DNA of 64,000 nt from Mangifera indica (Eukaryota; Streptophyta; Magnoliopsida; Sapindales; Anacardiaceae), in assembly GCF_011075055.1 (NCBI RefSeq), contig NC_058143.1, forward strand, positions 16,938,930 through 17,002,929, in the 5' to 3' direction. Numbering within the stretch: position 1 is the stretch's first letter; every line of letters begins with the position of its first letter. Made by a program: the position numbers and the translations under genes. The notes below the pieces were generated by a model. It made no database searches and had not been told where the DNA came from. It saw only the letters and a program-made list of their open reading frames with translations. Of this stretch, positions 12,301-23,798 are shown piece by piece.

Positions 12301-14511
12301 TGTTTTCGCATATGCAGAGTGTATAATATCCCTTAAAACTCCAACTCCCATGGCCCAATGTATGTTCTCATCTTTTTATTCCTAGTTCTTTTAATTGTTT
12401 AATTTTACATGTTAATTTTGATTGATATGTACACGAAGTAGCATAAGGAATCGATTGTAAAGCAGTTTATTTTTTCCAGGAACAAGTAACCATTGTATAA
12501 TTTTGTATATTTAAACGTTGTACATATACTCTTTCATCACTTCCATGACAGGTGACAGAATTTGACATTTTATTTCTTCTTCTGATGGATTCTTGTTATT
12601 GTATTTTAATGGTAAAACATTTCAGCTCTCGAATTAGGAAAGGGTGTTTGCAATCATCTTGTTCATTTAAATTAGATGGAAGCTGAAGTGAAATCTATGT
12701 TCCTTATCCTATAACGTTTCTGTCTCACATTTTTGTTATTCATTGTGATCAAGTTTCATTTATTAGCCATAGCCATTTTAAACATGTCAAGGACAAAGAA
12801 AGTGACTTCGGAGATATTAGATAAGCCTTGATAGCCATGGCCGTGGCTTCTGATTTTCATCTGCAGGCCATGTTTCTGGGCGTAAATAATCGGAACTCAG
12901 ACGTGGGATTTATGCAATGCAGTGATAATAAGGAAAGGTTTGGGAGTTGAAGTTGAATTGAAACAGAGATTTTGAATGCAGTAAGATTGTACTACGGAAA
13001 TTAATTTTACAATTACTGTACCATGTAAGTCAAAAGTAAGTTTAATCTTAAAATATCTTTGATAGAGATTTGAACTTTGTTTTCATGTGTAGAATCTTAC
13101 TCTTTTGTCATTTAAGCTATCTCTAGAGACAATGGCAAAAGACATTGGATGGAAATGTGAGAAGACAATGTAGGAAGTTAGGATATTGATTTCCATTCTA
13201 AATAAGATCAGCAATGAATGAGAATTATGGAAAAAAATGAAAGTTATGGAGTGTTTGTGAAATTTCCATTTCCAGATATTGTGTTGGGGAGATGTAAATG
13301 GAAGTTATAGAAAAAAAAAAAGGAAAGTTAACATATAAATTGTCCACAGCCTAAAATGTTAATTAGGAAAGATTCAAATCGAGTTTATTTTGAGTTTAAA
13401 CTTAACTCAAATAAGTTCAAAATGAGTTTAGTTTAAGCGAGTTTAAGCTCGAATTCGATAGTTAAATATTTTAAAGTGTAAATTTAAGTTTTAGAATTGT
13501 TTAGGTTCGTCAAACCTATAAACATAAAAAAAGTTTGATATAAATTAATTAAAACGGTGTCATTGTAACCAATATATATAAAAATATCGTTGTTTTAATA
13601 TTAAATTGAACTCAAAGCTTGGTTTGAGTTTAATTCCTCTCAAATGAATCAAGTTTGAACTCTCTTAAGACAAGTTTGACTTTATCTAATTCAAACTGAG
13701 CTTGAATTCCACTCAATTTAAATTCAATCTTAATGTCAAAATCAATGACATAAAATGATAAATTCAACATTATTAATGAAAAAATTGTAATATTATTGCT
13801 ATTTAACATGTTAGAATCAAGTTAATAGTTGCATACCTTAAATGAAAAAAATAGTTAAATTTTGGGTTATTAAAGAGAAAAATCGAAAAGTCTAATTTTT
13901 TGAATATAAAAAGAAAAAAATTTCCTTTCAATTAGAAAAAATATAATAATTTGGTACGTATTATTATTTTTAATACATTTTTCTAATTATAGTTTAATTC
14001 AATTATGTTTAATTTTAATTAAATGAAATAATAATATTATTTATTTTAAACTAAAATCACATTAATTTTAAATTTAAAGTTGATAATTTATTTTTTTAGT
14101 TGAGAAAATAAAATCTAATAATAAAATAATAACATATTATTATTTATATATAAAATTATATATATTATTTTTATACATAACACTCGTAAAATTTAATCAG
14201 TAAAAGTGTAAAACAAAACCAAAAGAAACCATTATGGTGGTGTATTTAAAAATATGCGTGGGTGTGTCACGAGATAAACCAAATATGAAATTAACCCTCC
14301 AAGAGTCCCACCAGAGAAAGACGTTAGACTTTTGTAACGGCTATATTTCATCTTACTTCAAAACAATTTTCTTCGTCTCTCTTCTCGAGTATTGACTCTG
14401 TTTCTTCGAAGGGTTCTCTTTCACTTTCTCTAACTCAGTTGAAATTTTAATACCGTCTTGAATCATTTTATTCTTTGGGATATACCCAGCAAATTCTGGG
14501 TTTCGTTCAAA
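12301..14511. other. 3' region of FIB4 and spacer before KIN-10A
   Basis: About the first 400 bp are likely FIB4 3' UTR. No open frame with gene character is seen. From 13370 to 13750 there are many GAGTTT/AAACTC-type strings in both orientations, an old inverted repeat. AT-rich MITE-like sequence lies at about 14080-14190. The last 150 bp before 14512 are pyrimidine-rich, a normal plant 5' leader. Confidence 0.4.
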
Positions 14512-17500
14512 ATGGCTCCAACACCATCATCTTCCAAAGCCAACCAAATCCAATTCAAAACCCCACAATCAAAACACCGCCTTAACTTCAATTCAGCAAG
14601 AATCACAGCGCACCCTTCTCCAAACCCTAATTCTACAGCCAAAGAAGTCCCTTCACAAGAACACCCGATAGAAGTTATTGGAAGAATACGGAACTTTCCC
14701 AACAATAACACCAAAGAAAAAGAAAAATCGGTTTCAGTCTTGCAAATCAACCCAGATAAACAAACCTTGAGATTGAGGGCTGACATTGGGTACAGGGATT
14801 TTACTCTTGATGGGGTTTCTTTGTCGGAAGAAGAGGATCTTGATTGCTTCTACAAGAAGTTTGTGGAGTCAAGAATCAAAGGAGTGAAAATGGGGGATAA
14901 ATGCACAGTAATGATGTACGGACCAACTGGTTCCGGCAAGAGTCACACAATGTTTGGGTGCGCTAAGCAAGCAGGGATTGTGTACAGGGCTTTGAGGGAT
15001 ATTTTGGGGGATGAAAAGGAAGGCGGCGGTGATTCGAATGGGGAGAGAATTGGGTTTGAGACATTTGTTCAAGTGACTGTTTTGGAGATTTATAATGAGG
15101 AGATTTATGATCTTTTGTCAAGTAATAGTGGGGGTGGATTGGGAATTGGGTGGCCTAAAGGCAGTGGATCTAAGGTAATTTTCTGATAATTTTTTTCTTC
15201 AATTCTTGATTATGAAATTTAGTTTGAATGTGGTGTTTCTGTACGAGTGTGTTGGCGTTTGTTGCTTGTGTTTCTATGATTTTGGATGATACATTTGTTG
15301 ATGCTATATTTGGCATTAAGCCTTTGCTTTTAGTGGTATTGTTTTCATATTATTTTTGTTAAATATTTCTAACATTGTTAGTATAATTTTTAATTTTTCG
15401 GAAATTGCTGTTGGATGATTATGTATTTCCTAGAGAAGAGGATTCTTGTTGTTTTTAGGATGGATGTTGCCATTCTTGTTTGAGTGATATAAACAGAAAC
15501 TTTCTACGTTTGTTGGAGGTATCGATAGCAATTAAAGTTTGATTATTTAGCGATAATTAATTGACTCTGATTTCTTAATATTGAGTTATTGATGAAATTG
15601 CATTATGCTAGAGTTCATATGGCAGAGTTGGTCTGCCCAAACTCCTGTTATAATTGGAATAGACTCTCTAGGATTGTTACTAACTTGTGTGAAAAGTACA
15701 AAGTAATTTTGCCCTTACCCAACGCCTAATGTTAAACCATAATTAGTTAGAAGAATCTATAAGTTTTCCATTTCATGGTGCCTTCTAAATTTTATTGCAA
15801 ACTAATGAGAAGTGAGATGCTGTTTAATCGGTCTATCTCATTATACAGGTCTAATTTGTATCAACTTGTAATTTGGAACATTAAAGCGGCATTATCTTTG
15901 TACAATGCTGTGTTGTATTGTATCATTGACATAGTTCATCATAATACTTGATTCTGTTATCTTTTATTTGCTGATATAAATTATACCGTCTCCTTTTCCT
16001 TAATACAGGGCCACTAATTATAAGCATTATTTTTTGTTTTGTAAAATAAATTTTTAGGTGAGGCTTGAAGTAATGGGGAAAAAGGCAAAGAATGCAACCT
16101 TCATATCTGGAATTGAAGCTGGAAAGATTTCCAAGGAGATTCAAAAAGTGGAGAAAAGAAGGATTGTGAAAAGCACACAATGTAATGAGCGGAGTTCACG
16201 AAGCCACTGCATGGTATAATCCTTGTTGAACTTGTCTACAATATTGCCACAGTTATGAATATGCACAGAAGATCTTCAATGCATTTGGCATTATACTGTT
16301 GAAATTTTTTCAAGCTATACAAATTTTTTTCACGTTTAAGAATAACTTAACATATGTATTATAATTATCCACAGATAATTCTTGATGTCCCAACAGTGGG
16401 AGGACGGCTCATGCTTGTTGACATGGCTGGTTCTGAAAACATTGATCAAGCTGGTCAAACTGGATTTGAGGCCAAAATGCAGGTACTCTATAAAAACTAT
16501 CTGTGTATTATATCTTTCTGCCCTTGTTCAATTTTGGTACTTGACTAATCTTCTTACACTAATTCTCAGCCAACTCTGGGTTGCCTGACCTTTTTTTTTT
16601 TTTTTTTGTAACTTTTTTTTTTTAAATTTTTTTCTAGCAATTAAAATTGATCCATGCTTCCCTGGAAATTGCAGACAGCAAAGATCAACCAAGGAAATAT
16701 AGCATTAAAGAGAGTAGTTGAATCCATTGCAAATGGTGATTCTCACGTTCCTTTCAGAGATAGCAAATTAACAATGCTTCTGCAGGTGGGTTCCACTGAT
16801 ATTCATGCAACTTTTCACAAGGTTTTTCTTTCATTTTCGTTTGACTATTTCCCATTTTCTTCAGGATTCTTTTGAGGATGATAAATCGAAAATCTTAATG
16901 ATTCTGTGTGCAAGTCCAGATCCAAAGGAAATACATAAGACAATTTGTACGCTTGAGTATGGTGCAAAGGCAAAATGTATTATTCGTGGGCCTCATACAC
17001 CAGTCAAGGATAAATTTGGCACTGAAGATTATTCATCTACAATCATTTTGGGATCCAGGATTGCTGCCATGGACCAGTTTATTTATAAGCTGCAAATGGA
17101 GAACAAGTTGAGAGAGAAAGAGCGTAATGAAGCACATGAACAGCTCTTAAAGAAAGAAGAAGAAGTTGCTCGGTTGAGAGAAAAACTCCAAGTTATGGAA
17201 GGGAAGGAACCTGAAGTGAGCGAACAAGAGATCAACCTGAAGGTGACAGAGCGAACTCAGGTTCTCAAATGTGAGCTAGAGAAGAAATTGGAGGAGTGTC
17301 AGAGAATGGCTGAGGAGTTTGTTGAAATGGAGAGGAGAAGAATGGAAGAAAGGATACTGCAGCAACAGCAGGAAGTTGAAATGCTTAGGAGGAGGTTAGA
17401 GGAAATTGAGTTTGAACTTCAACATTCAAGGGATCAAGAGATGCGTGGTTCTAGAGACCTGGATGGAAGCAGCTTTGCCAGAAGGCTGATGGGCATGTAT

Positions 17501-18310
17501 GCAGATGAGGACCCAGGGATGGTAAAATCAATGGACCTGGACATGGGTGATGAGCCATCTGCTCGTGAAGTGAAATATGTAAATGGAAATTATAATCAAG
17601 TAGATAGTACCAATATCCACGGCTGTAACAACTATCTTCAAGCAAAACCTTTTGCTGAGATTTTAGATCCCAATGTTTTTACATCAAAATATGGTGAGAA
17701 ATTAGTATGTTTGAGCACTGTTTTTGAGGAGGAAGAAGTAGAAGAGGAGGAACATAAAGAGAATATGGAGAATGAAGAAGTGGAGAAGGTTATAATAGAG
17801 GAAAAGAGGGTATGTTCAAGCAGGATGGCTGATGGAAGTAGCCCCGGTATCAGTCTTATTACTGGCTCCGTGACAACTTCTCCTCAAAAACTTGATTTGA
17901 CATCTCAAGAACCTGATAGTTCTAAGGATGCAGTGTCCTCTAGAAGAGTAAGAATTCAAAATATATTTACCCTTTGTGGAAACAACAGGGAGCTCTCTCA
18001 ACAGACAAGAAAACTAGTACCTGCAAAATGGAATGCTGAAAACATGGATCCTCTTGCATCTCCAATTGGGGGGCTTTCCTCTGTAAGATTTTTTACTGAA
18101 AATCATAATTTCATATCCACAAATTTGTTGAAGCTTTGTATTTGAAGTTCTAATAGAGTTCACTTGCATTTTATGCAGGATCCCACTGTAGCTCCAGTCC
18201 TGAAAGAGAAAGAAACATCAGCAGTGGCTCCCAAACTTCCATTTGGGAACCTGTCAAATGCCCCTCTGCCATTAAATCCAATTCAGAACATACTGCCTCT
18301 CCCAAGGTAG
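14512..18310 (+). CDS. KIN10A: Kinesin KIN-10A (phragmoplast-associated kinesin PAKRP2)
   Basis: Six exons: 14512-15174, 16058-16213, 16375-16482, 16675-16785, 16865-18082 and 18179-18310, all phase 0, giving 795 residues. The motor domain is N-terminal: P-loop GPTGSGKS at residues 137-144, neck-distal FVQVTVLEIYNEEIYDLL, switch I NERSSRSHC, switch II DMAGSEN and HVPFRDSKLTMLLQDS. After the motor, exon 5 encodes a long charged coiled coil (ERNEAHEQLLKKEEEVARLR and onward), then an acidic Glu-rich stretch and a Ser-rich tail. This layout matches PAKRP2, a plus-end motor in the phragmoplast implicated in carrying Golgi-derived vesicles to the cell plate. The stop at 18308 is the first in frame; the sequence just beyond looks coding in another frame (see findings), so the exact C-terminus is uncertain. 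Confidence 0.93.
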
Positions 18311-18484
18311 CTCCACATCTAAGTTCCACCATTCATTACTTAAGAAAAAATATGGTTTGATGATGGTGTGAATATGCACATTTCTATTCAGCCTTGTGTT
18401 GAAGGAGAGTGCACTCTTAAATTTCAACTGGGAACCAAAATGTTGTTTTGTTGATATCATAGGAACAAGCTTGTATCATAGTTA

Positions 18485-18508
18485 TATATATGTGTGTGTG
18501 TGTGTGTT
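18485..18508. repeat. (TA)n(TG)n microsatellite
   Basis: A short run of TA dinucleotides passes directly into about nine TG dinucleotides, about 175 bp after the KIN-10A stop and probably within its 3' UTR. Likely length-variable between individuals. Confidence 0.8.
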
Positions 18509-18696
18509 GATGTTGATTTTGCTTTTTGAAAAACAACTTTTATCTTTACTGTAAGGTTCAGCTTGTTTAGTTTTCATATATTGATTCAGAATTTTGAGAG
18601 ATTGTATAGTCCTTGGTGTTATTTTTAAAGCTTGTTTGATAAATATATGTTTGAAATGATTAAGGAGTTTCAATATTAGGTCTAGAGTTTTTATAA

Positions 18697-18856
18697 GAGT
18701 AATACTATAAACACCTAATTTGAGTACACACTTATGTGTGTCATTATGTGATTAAGCGTTATTTTATCTTTAATTTAAACTTACTCAATCATATAATAAT
18801 AGATATTAAAGGTATATCTATTTACATACTCAAAATGAGTATGTATAGTTTTATTG
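18697..18856. mobile_element. MITE, family B (TIR with TAATACTATA / TATAGTTTTATT)
   Basis: A roughly 160-bp AT-rich imperfect palindrome. The left end reads GTAATACTATAAACACC and the right end, in reverse complement, begins with a similar AATAAAACTATACATACTC. Inside are CATTATGTGATTAAG and a mirrored AATCATATAATAATAG. Related copies with the same internal order lie at about 24077-24218, 43588-43738 and 59669-59855. No coding capacity. End points are approximate; I did not find a clear target duplication. Confidence 0.6.
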
Positions 18857-19417
18857 TTTTTATAAATAGTTTTGTTATTTAGTAAAATTATTATTTATAA
18901 TCGGAAAAAATGAAAGTACCCAAATTTTCATTTAGGAGTGGCAATATTAAAACCAGGGTGCAATGTAAAATTGTTGTATATTGCAGACATATATTGTTAT
19001 TCAAATTGTATGCAGGACATAAGCATTGTGTTTAAATCTAAAAGAGATTCTACCTTCGGCCATCAATAATGCTACATTTTGAAAATTATGATCTTAACTT
19101 TGTTCTTGTTGTATCAACAATGCAAAGTGCTGCTCTGGATTTAAGATTTTAAGAGTTTGCATCTGACTATAATGTCTCTTATGGAGGCCACCTCCTACAG
19201 CATCGATTACAAGTTGTTTGAAGTTGCAGTCGCCTTGCTAGAGATTAATTTGAGGTAGTTCTGAGTTTCGATGAATTTATTTTTGATTGATGATGGAGAT
19301 TATAAAAGAAAAAGTGGAAGTAGAACTAGTATTAGCAGAATAGAAAGGATAAAAAAAGAAGAATGGCATGTTAGCAGGAGTAGAAGAAGCTGCACTGCAA
19401 CATCCCAAGATTTTTCA
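18857..19417. other. Spacer after KIN-10A
   Basis: No gene is recognised here. The sequence is AT-rich, with no domain, RNA gene or repeat that I can support. Confidence 0.35.
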
Positions 19418-19500
19418 CATTGGATTTGAATAACAGCAGAAAGAAGATAATGAAATTTAGCAGGAGTGGGAAAAGAATCCTCAAATCAAATGAGAAATGC
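19418..19500 (-). pseudogene. Partial inverted copy of the small membrane-protein gene at 20394
   Basis: Read on the minus strand, this fragment encodes FSFDLRILFPLLLNFIIFF, which matches FSIDLRLFFPLLLNLIIFF at the N-terminus of the plus-strand gene at 20394-20957. Similarity runs for about 75 bp and then stops. At the position equivalent to the start codon this copy has CAT instead of ATG. It is about 0.9 kb from the intact gene and in opposite orientation, so it is a degraded paralogue or an inverted partial duplication. Confidence 0.6.
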
Positions 19501-19599
19501 TTGCTTGTTAGTCGTTGATTGATTTTAGACAAGTGATAATCTGAAAGAGACACTTATTGAATGAGAAAATACCAGGTGCATTATACACAAGCGAACACA

Positions 19600-19763
19600 G
19601 TGAATGAGAAATACCAGCAGTTCGCAGCCCACAATAACATCAGTGAAGAACTCTATGAGATAAGTGATCGATATGAACATGGTGAATGAGAAATACCAGC
19701 AGTTGGCAGCCCACAATAATATAAGTGATGAATTATATGAGATAAGTGACCGATGTGAAAGTG
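19600..19763. repeat. Two tandem copies of an 82-bp unit
   Basis: Copies at 19600-19681 and 19682-19763 both start GTGAATGAGAAATACCAGCA and differ at only a few positions. A third partial copy of the first 18 bp starts at 19557. In one plus-strand frame each copy encodes a similar peptide (AAHNNIS, then LYEISDR), but 82 is not a multiple of three and a stop lies at the end of the first copy, so the array does not form one long reading frame. It lies between the relic at 19418 and the gene at 20394. Confidence 0.75.
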
Positions 19764-20319
19764 TAGACGAGAGAATATATACAAGTGATGAACTCTTTCA
19801 AAGCAGAAATCTCTGACTTTAAGCAGAGCCGGCAAGATGATGAAATCTCAAAATTGAAACCATGTTCCAAGTGTGACATCATGAGGATTATAAATTTAGC
19901 AACGAATAAATTGAACAAACTTTTTTATATAACTTATGATTTAGCATTTAATTGAGTGATTTTAAAGTCAATAAAATTATGTGAACCCACTTTAAATACG
20001 TATTTAATAGTATCTATTTAAGTGATTTTAAGTTCAATAAAACTATATGTGCCCTTTTCAAGTATATATTTGATATATATTCTTATATAATTAAATAGTT
20101 TTGAACTAAAGATAAAGTATACATAAATCATAAACTTTATACAAATAATTTGTATTTGTTCTATAGTTTATTCTTCTAAGTTATAGCCCACTACAAGACA
20201 TCAAATTTTCCCGTAGTGAAGAAGAGACTTTTCATTTTGTTCCCATGAAGTGTGTCCGACTCGCTTCTCAGGAACTTTCTTATCTTATTCTTCCCCCTTC
20301 TCCCCTCGTTTTCTACTTC
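19764..20319. other. Spacer upstream of the membrane-protein gene
   Basis: This AT-rich stretch includes two similar blocks (near 19945 and 20018) sharing AGTGATTTTAA, AGT/TTCAATAAAA and TATGTG. They look like a degraded MITE related to family B. No gene is seen before the TATA box at 20320. Confidence 0.35.
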
Positions 20320-20328
20320 TATATATAA
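20320..20328 (+). promoter_or_regulatory. TATA box of the membrane-protein gene
   Basis: The string TATATATAA begins 74 bp before the ATG at 20394. There is no other ATG between it and that start, which supports both the promoter and the chosen start codon. Confidence 0.55.
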
Positions 20329-20393
20329 CGAAACCCAGAGCAGCGGACATTCTAAAGAGCAGGCAGAAATTTATTCAATTACAATTTGCAAAC

Positions 20394-20957
20394 ATGAATT
20401 TTTCTATTGATTTGCGGCTCTTTTTCCCATTACTGTTAAACCTTATAATCTTCTTTCCCTTACTCAATCCGCATGAAGAAGAAGATGGGAAATGTGACCG
20501 AGATGTTGTTATTATGCAGATTCTCCAATACCCAGTTGTGTTTACATTTTTATTTATTCTTGCACTTCTGTTACTATTACTCTTTCTCTTTACACCCATC
20601 TTACTTCCTCTTAGTCTCAACACGAGCTCCCCAATTATCACACACAGCAGAGATTTCCCTATTCTTTTGTCCCTGTTAATCCTAACCTCGACCATTTTGC
20701 AGCCTTATCGTTTCTGGATGACCTACCTCTTTCTGATTGGCATATCACCTTGGTTTGCAGAGCTATGGAGTCTATTTCAGCGCTTCTTGAGCCGGTTTCA
20801 TCACACTCTACGAACCCATGTTCCCATTATATATATCACATGTGTTAACCAAAATCAAGAGATGGACCCAGATGAAGAAATTGAAATGCAGGATGTTCAA
20901 GGTGATGAGCTCCATTTTGAACAGCAAAATTGCCTCGAAGTTGTAATTGATGGGTAG
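20394..20957 (+). CDS. Small multi-pass membrane protein, unknown function
   Basis: A single-exon frame of 187 residues. The frame is open upstream, but 20394 is the first ATG after a good TATA box. I do not recognise the family. The peptide has four clear hydrophobic segments: LFFPLLLNLIIFFPLL (near residues 8-23), a long one with FTFLFILALLLLLLFLFTPI, FPILLSLLILTSTIL, and FWMTYLFLIGISPWFAELW. It ends in an acidic, soluble tail of about 40 residues (MDPDEEIEMQDVQGDELHF). A second, broken copy of the first segment lies on the other strand at 19418-19500. A Mutator-like element begins 25 bp after the stop, so the native 3' end is probably displaced or supplied by the element. It could be a recently arisen or lineage-specific gene; expression is unproven. 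Confidence 0.5.
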   Translation: MNFSIDLRLFFPLLLNLIIFFPLLNPHEEEDGKCDRDVVIMQILQYPVVFTFLFILALLLLLLFLFTPILLPLSLNTSSPIITHSRDFPILLSLLILTSTILQPYRFWMTYLFLIGISPWFAELWSLFQRFLSRFHHTLRTHVPIIYITCVNQNQEMDPDEEIEMQDVQGDELHFEQQNCLEVVIDG

Positions 20958-20973
20958 CAGGCTCAGCTTCTTA

Positions 20974-20982
20974 TTACAAAAA
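20974..20982. repeat. Left 9-bp target-site duplication (TTACAAAAA)
   Basis: Immediately precedes the GGCC that opens the element at 20983. The identical nine bases recur at 21790-21798, immediately after the closing GGCC. Confidence 0.9.
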
Positions 20983-21789
20983 GGCCAAAAGACTTATTCC
21001 CACCCAAGGTATAGTGAATTTGCAAATTCCCACCATTCAACTTTCAAAAACCCAAACACCCACCCACAATCAAATTTTCGTTAAAAATTTTAATTAACGT
21101 TAGGGGTAAAATTATCATTTAGCAAAAAATTAAAGTTTTATTACATTTATCTCTCCCATATCTAAATACATACATTTTCCCCCCAACCCAAGGTTTGAAA
21201 AGTAACAAAAACCCCTATTATTCCTCTTCCTCTGACGTCGATTTCTTCTTTTTCGGTCGTCGGTCGTCCTCCCTTTCCCCTTTATCTCTCCTCTGATCTC
21301 TCTCTATAGCCTCTGGTCATCTTCGACTAGAAACGAAGACAAAATCACCTTCTTCTCAGACGAAGACGATTGACCTTCGTCTGAAACGAAGATGCATCGT
21401 CTTTGTCCTAACAAAGACAATTTCGTCTTCGTCTTTGGTCAAAGACGGTCAAAGAGGCTATAGAGAGAGACCGGAGGAGAGATAAGAGGGGAAAGGAGGA
21501 CGACCGATGGCTGGAGAAGGAGAAATCGACACTAGAGGAAGAGGAACAAACCCTAGGGGGGTTTTTGTCACTTTTCAAACCTTGGGTTGAGGGGAAAATG
21601 TAAGTTTTTAAATATGGGGGAGATAAATGTGATAAAACTTTAATTTTTTACTAAATAATGATTTTACCCCTAATGTTAATTGAAATTTTTAACGAAAATT
21701 TGATTGTGGGTAGGTGTTTGGATTTTTGAAAGTTGATTGGTGGGAATTGTGAGTTCACTATACCTTGGGTGGGAATAAGTCCTTTGGCC
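20983..21789. mobile_element. Long-inverted-repeat Mutator-like MITE, copy 1 (807 bp)
   Basis: The element opens GGCCAAAAGACTTATTCCCA and closes with the reverse complement of nearly the same string. The two arms mirror one another almost to the centre near 21386: for example CCCAACCCAAGGTTTGAAAA in the left arm and its complement at about 21575-21595. The centre holds small GAAGACGA / TCGTCTTC hairpins. It is flanked by a perfect 9-bp duplication, as expected for Mutator-superfamily transposition. It has no transposase, so it is non-autonomous. Transcribed, it would fold into one long hairpin. It sits 25 bp downstream of the membrane-protein stop codon. Confidence 0.88.
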
Positions 21790-21798
21790 TTACAAAAA

Positions 21799-23798
21799 TA
21801 TGCAACCGATACATGCACGTAATGCAGTGGTGTTTATTATAGTTATTTGTTTCAACCCTACGAATATGTAAATTAGCAGATAGATGCTTGTACTTTCTGT
21901 TTCTTTTACGGTGTGATTGGTTTAAGTAAAATTGGAAGATTATTTTAAGGATAAATTACTTAAAAAATTATAAGATTTAAATAATAATGATTATATTTAA
22001 TAAAATTTGATAAAAATTAGTATATATAAATCATTATTATTATATTTGAGTAATAAAAAAATATTAGTATATTATTTTACTTAAATATTTTTAGATATAA
22101 TTATTTTAAAATATTTTTTATGTTACTTGTTATATTAATTAAAAATGAGATTATTTTTACAATAAAAAATTAATAAATAAATATATAATTATAATAAAAT
22201 AAAAATTATTTTGATAATATTTAAATATCTAACATAAAGTTAATATTAAGATTAATCATTATATTATCTATTGTATCACTATTAATAATAAAATATTATT
22301 AAAATATTTTATTATTTATAAAATAAATAAAATAATATAAATTACCAAAATAATTTTTTTTAACCCAACACAATTTGACCATAACTTATCATCCACGGAA
22401 GGGGTAATTCTTAATCCAACTTGATTGGTTCTATTTATGTTTAATTATTTAAGGGTAAATTACTACTTCACAAGGTTTGGCGAAATAAGTTTCCATCCCC
22501 ATGAATTCTTAACCTACAAAGTCTAACGCAAAAACTTAACTTTATTAATGGAAAAACTTCTCACATGACATTATATAGGTAATTATATAGGTAAGTTATT
22601 ATATTATTACAAATTATTTTATTTTTTTAAAGTTATCGTATTATCTCTTGAAAACAATTACTGATAATTTGGTTAGATTCAACCAGTATCACAACATCTA
22701 ACATGTGATTTGTGATCAAAACTACAACCAAGGTGCAATTTGATGGCCAAATTTATAGCTAATATGTGATTTTATTGGATTACACTTTGCACGGTGTGAT
22801 TCTATCTAGATCATACATTTTTAAGTGTGAATTGGTCTGAATCATATTATAAAATGTGCAATTCTTTAGCTTAAGCATCCTTGATGGGATCTTCACACTG
22901 AAATGACTTCTTCATAGTTTAATGTTTACTTCCCAAACATCAATGCAAGAGTCTAGTGATTGAACGATAATAGTAAAAAAACATAATTTTTTTGTCCTAG
23001 TGCTCCAATTTCACATCCATGTGTAACAGATCATTAGTCATTGAATTGAACCGAGCTTTGTGTTCTCCTAGGTTCCCATCTTCTTCCATTCTAAAGTAGA
23101 TTAGATTAGATTATATAAATAATTTATCGATAACATTTTTTGATATAAACAAACTCTCCAATTTCAACAACAAATATTTTTTTGTCTACTCATTGACCAT
23201 GTCATAAATCACTAAATCTATCAAACACATTTGAATAATACTAAATCCAACAACTTTCATTTCTTATCATTCTTCCTCATCCATGTTGGTTGACTTCATA
23301 TCTCTCAATCCCTTGTACATCTTATCTGCGTTAATAGGTCTAAAACCTTCAATTGCCACAACTTGAAATTCCCTTTGTCATTGAACTTGTTAAATTTTGC
23401 ATGTACACTCAATCCTTTCATCTTGGCCTAGTTGTATGATAAAATTTGTTATGTAATGATTTAACTCACTCGAGACTTTGAATTGGCTTGTACATTCACA
23501 CAAAAGAAAATCAATGACAATTAGATCAAAAAAAGACACATAGCATTTACAGGGTTCGACAGTATGTTTATGTCCATCGAGAAGCTGTCAACATTATTAT
23601 ATTGAAAAAAATCTATTTGAAATGTATATAATATAAACTAGAGATTCTCTTATGTAGTAACAATCTGAGTAACCCATCTTATATAGTAACAATATGGGTA
23701 ACCCAAATTATATGGGTCACATTTTAACATTTATTTCTAGCAATGCAAGGTTTTGGAATGCTCTGGTCTAAGTATTTTTTTAAAAATCTTTTTACCAG
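21799..23798. other. Intergenic spacer, AT-rich
   Basis: No gene is recognised. The stretch 21940-22350 is almost purely A/T. From about 22455 to 22620 there is sequence like the arm of an old element (GGGTAAATTACTACTTCAC, then CAAAAACTTAACTTTATTAA). The part 22650-23750 has mixed composition but its frames are short and broken. Confidence 0.4.
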
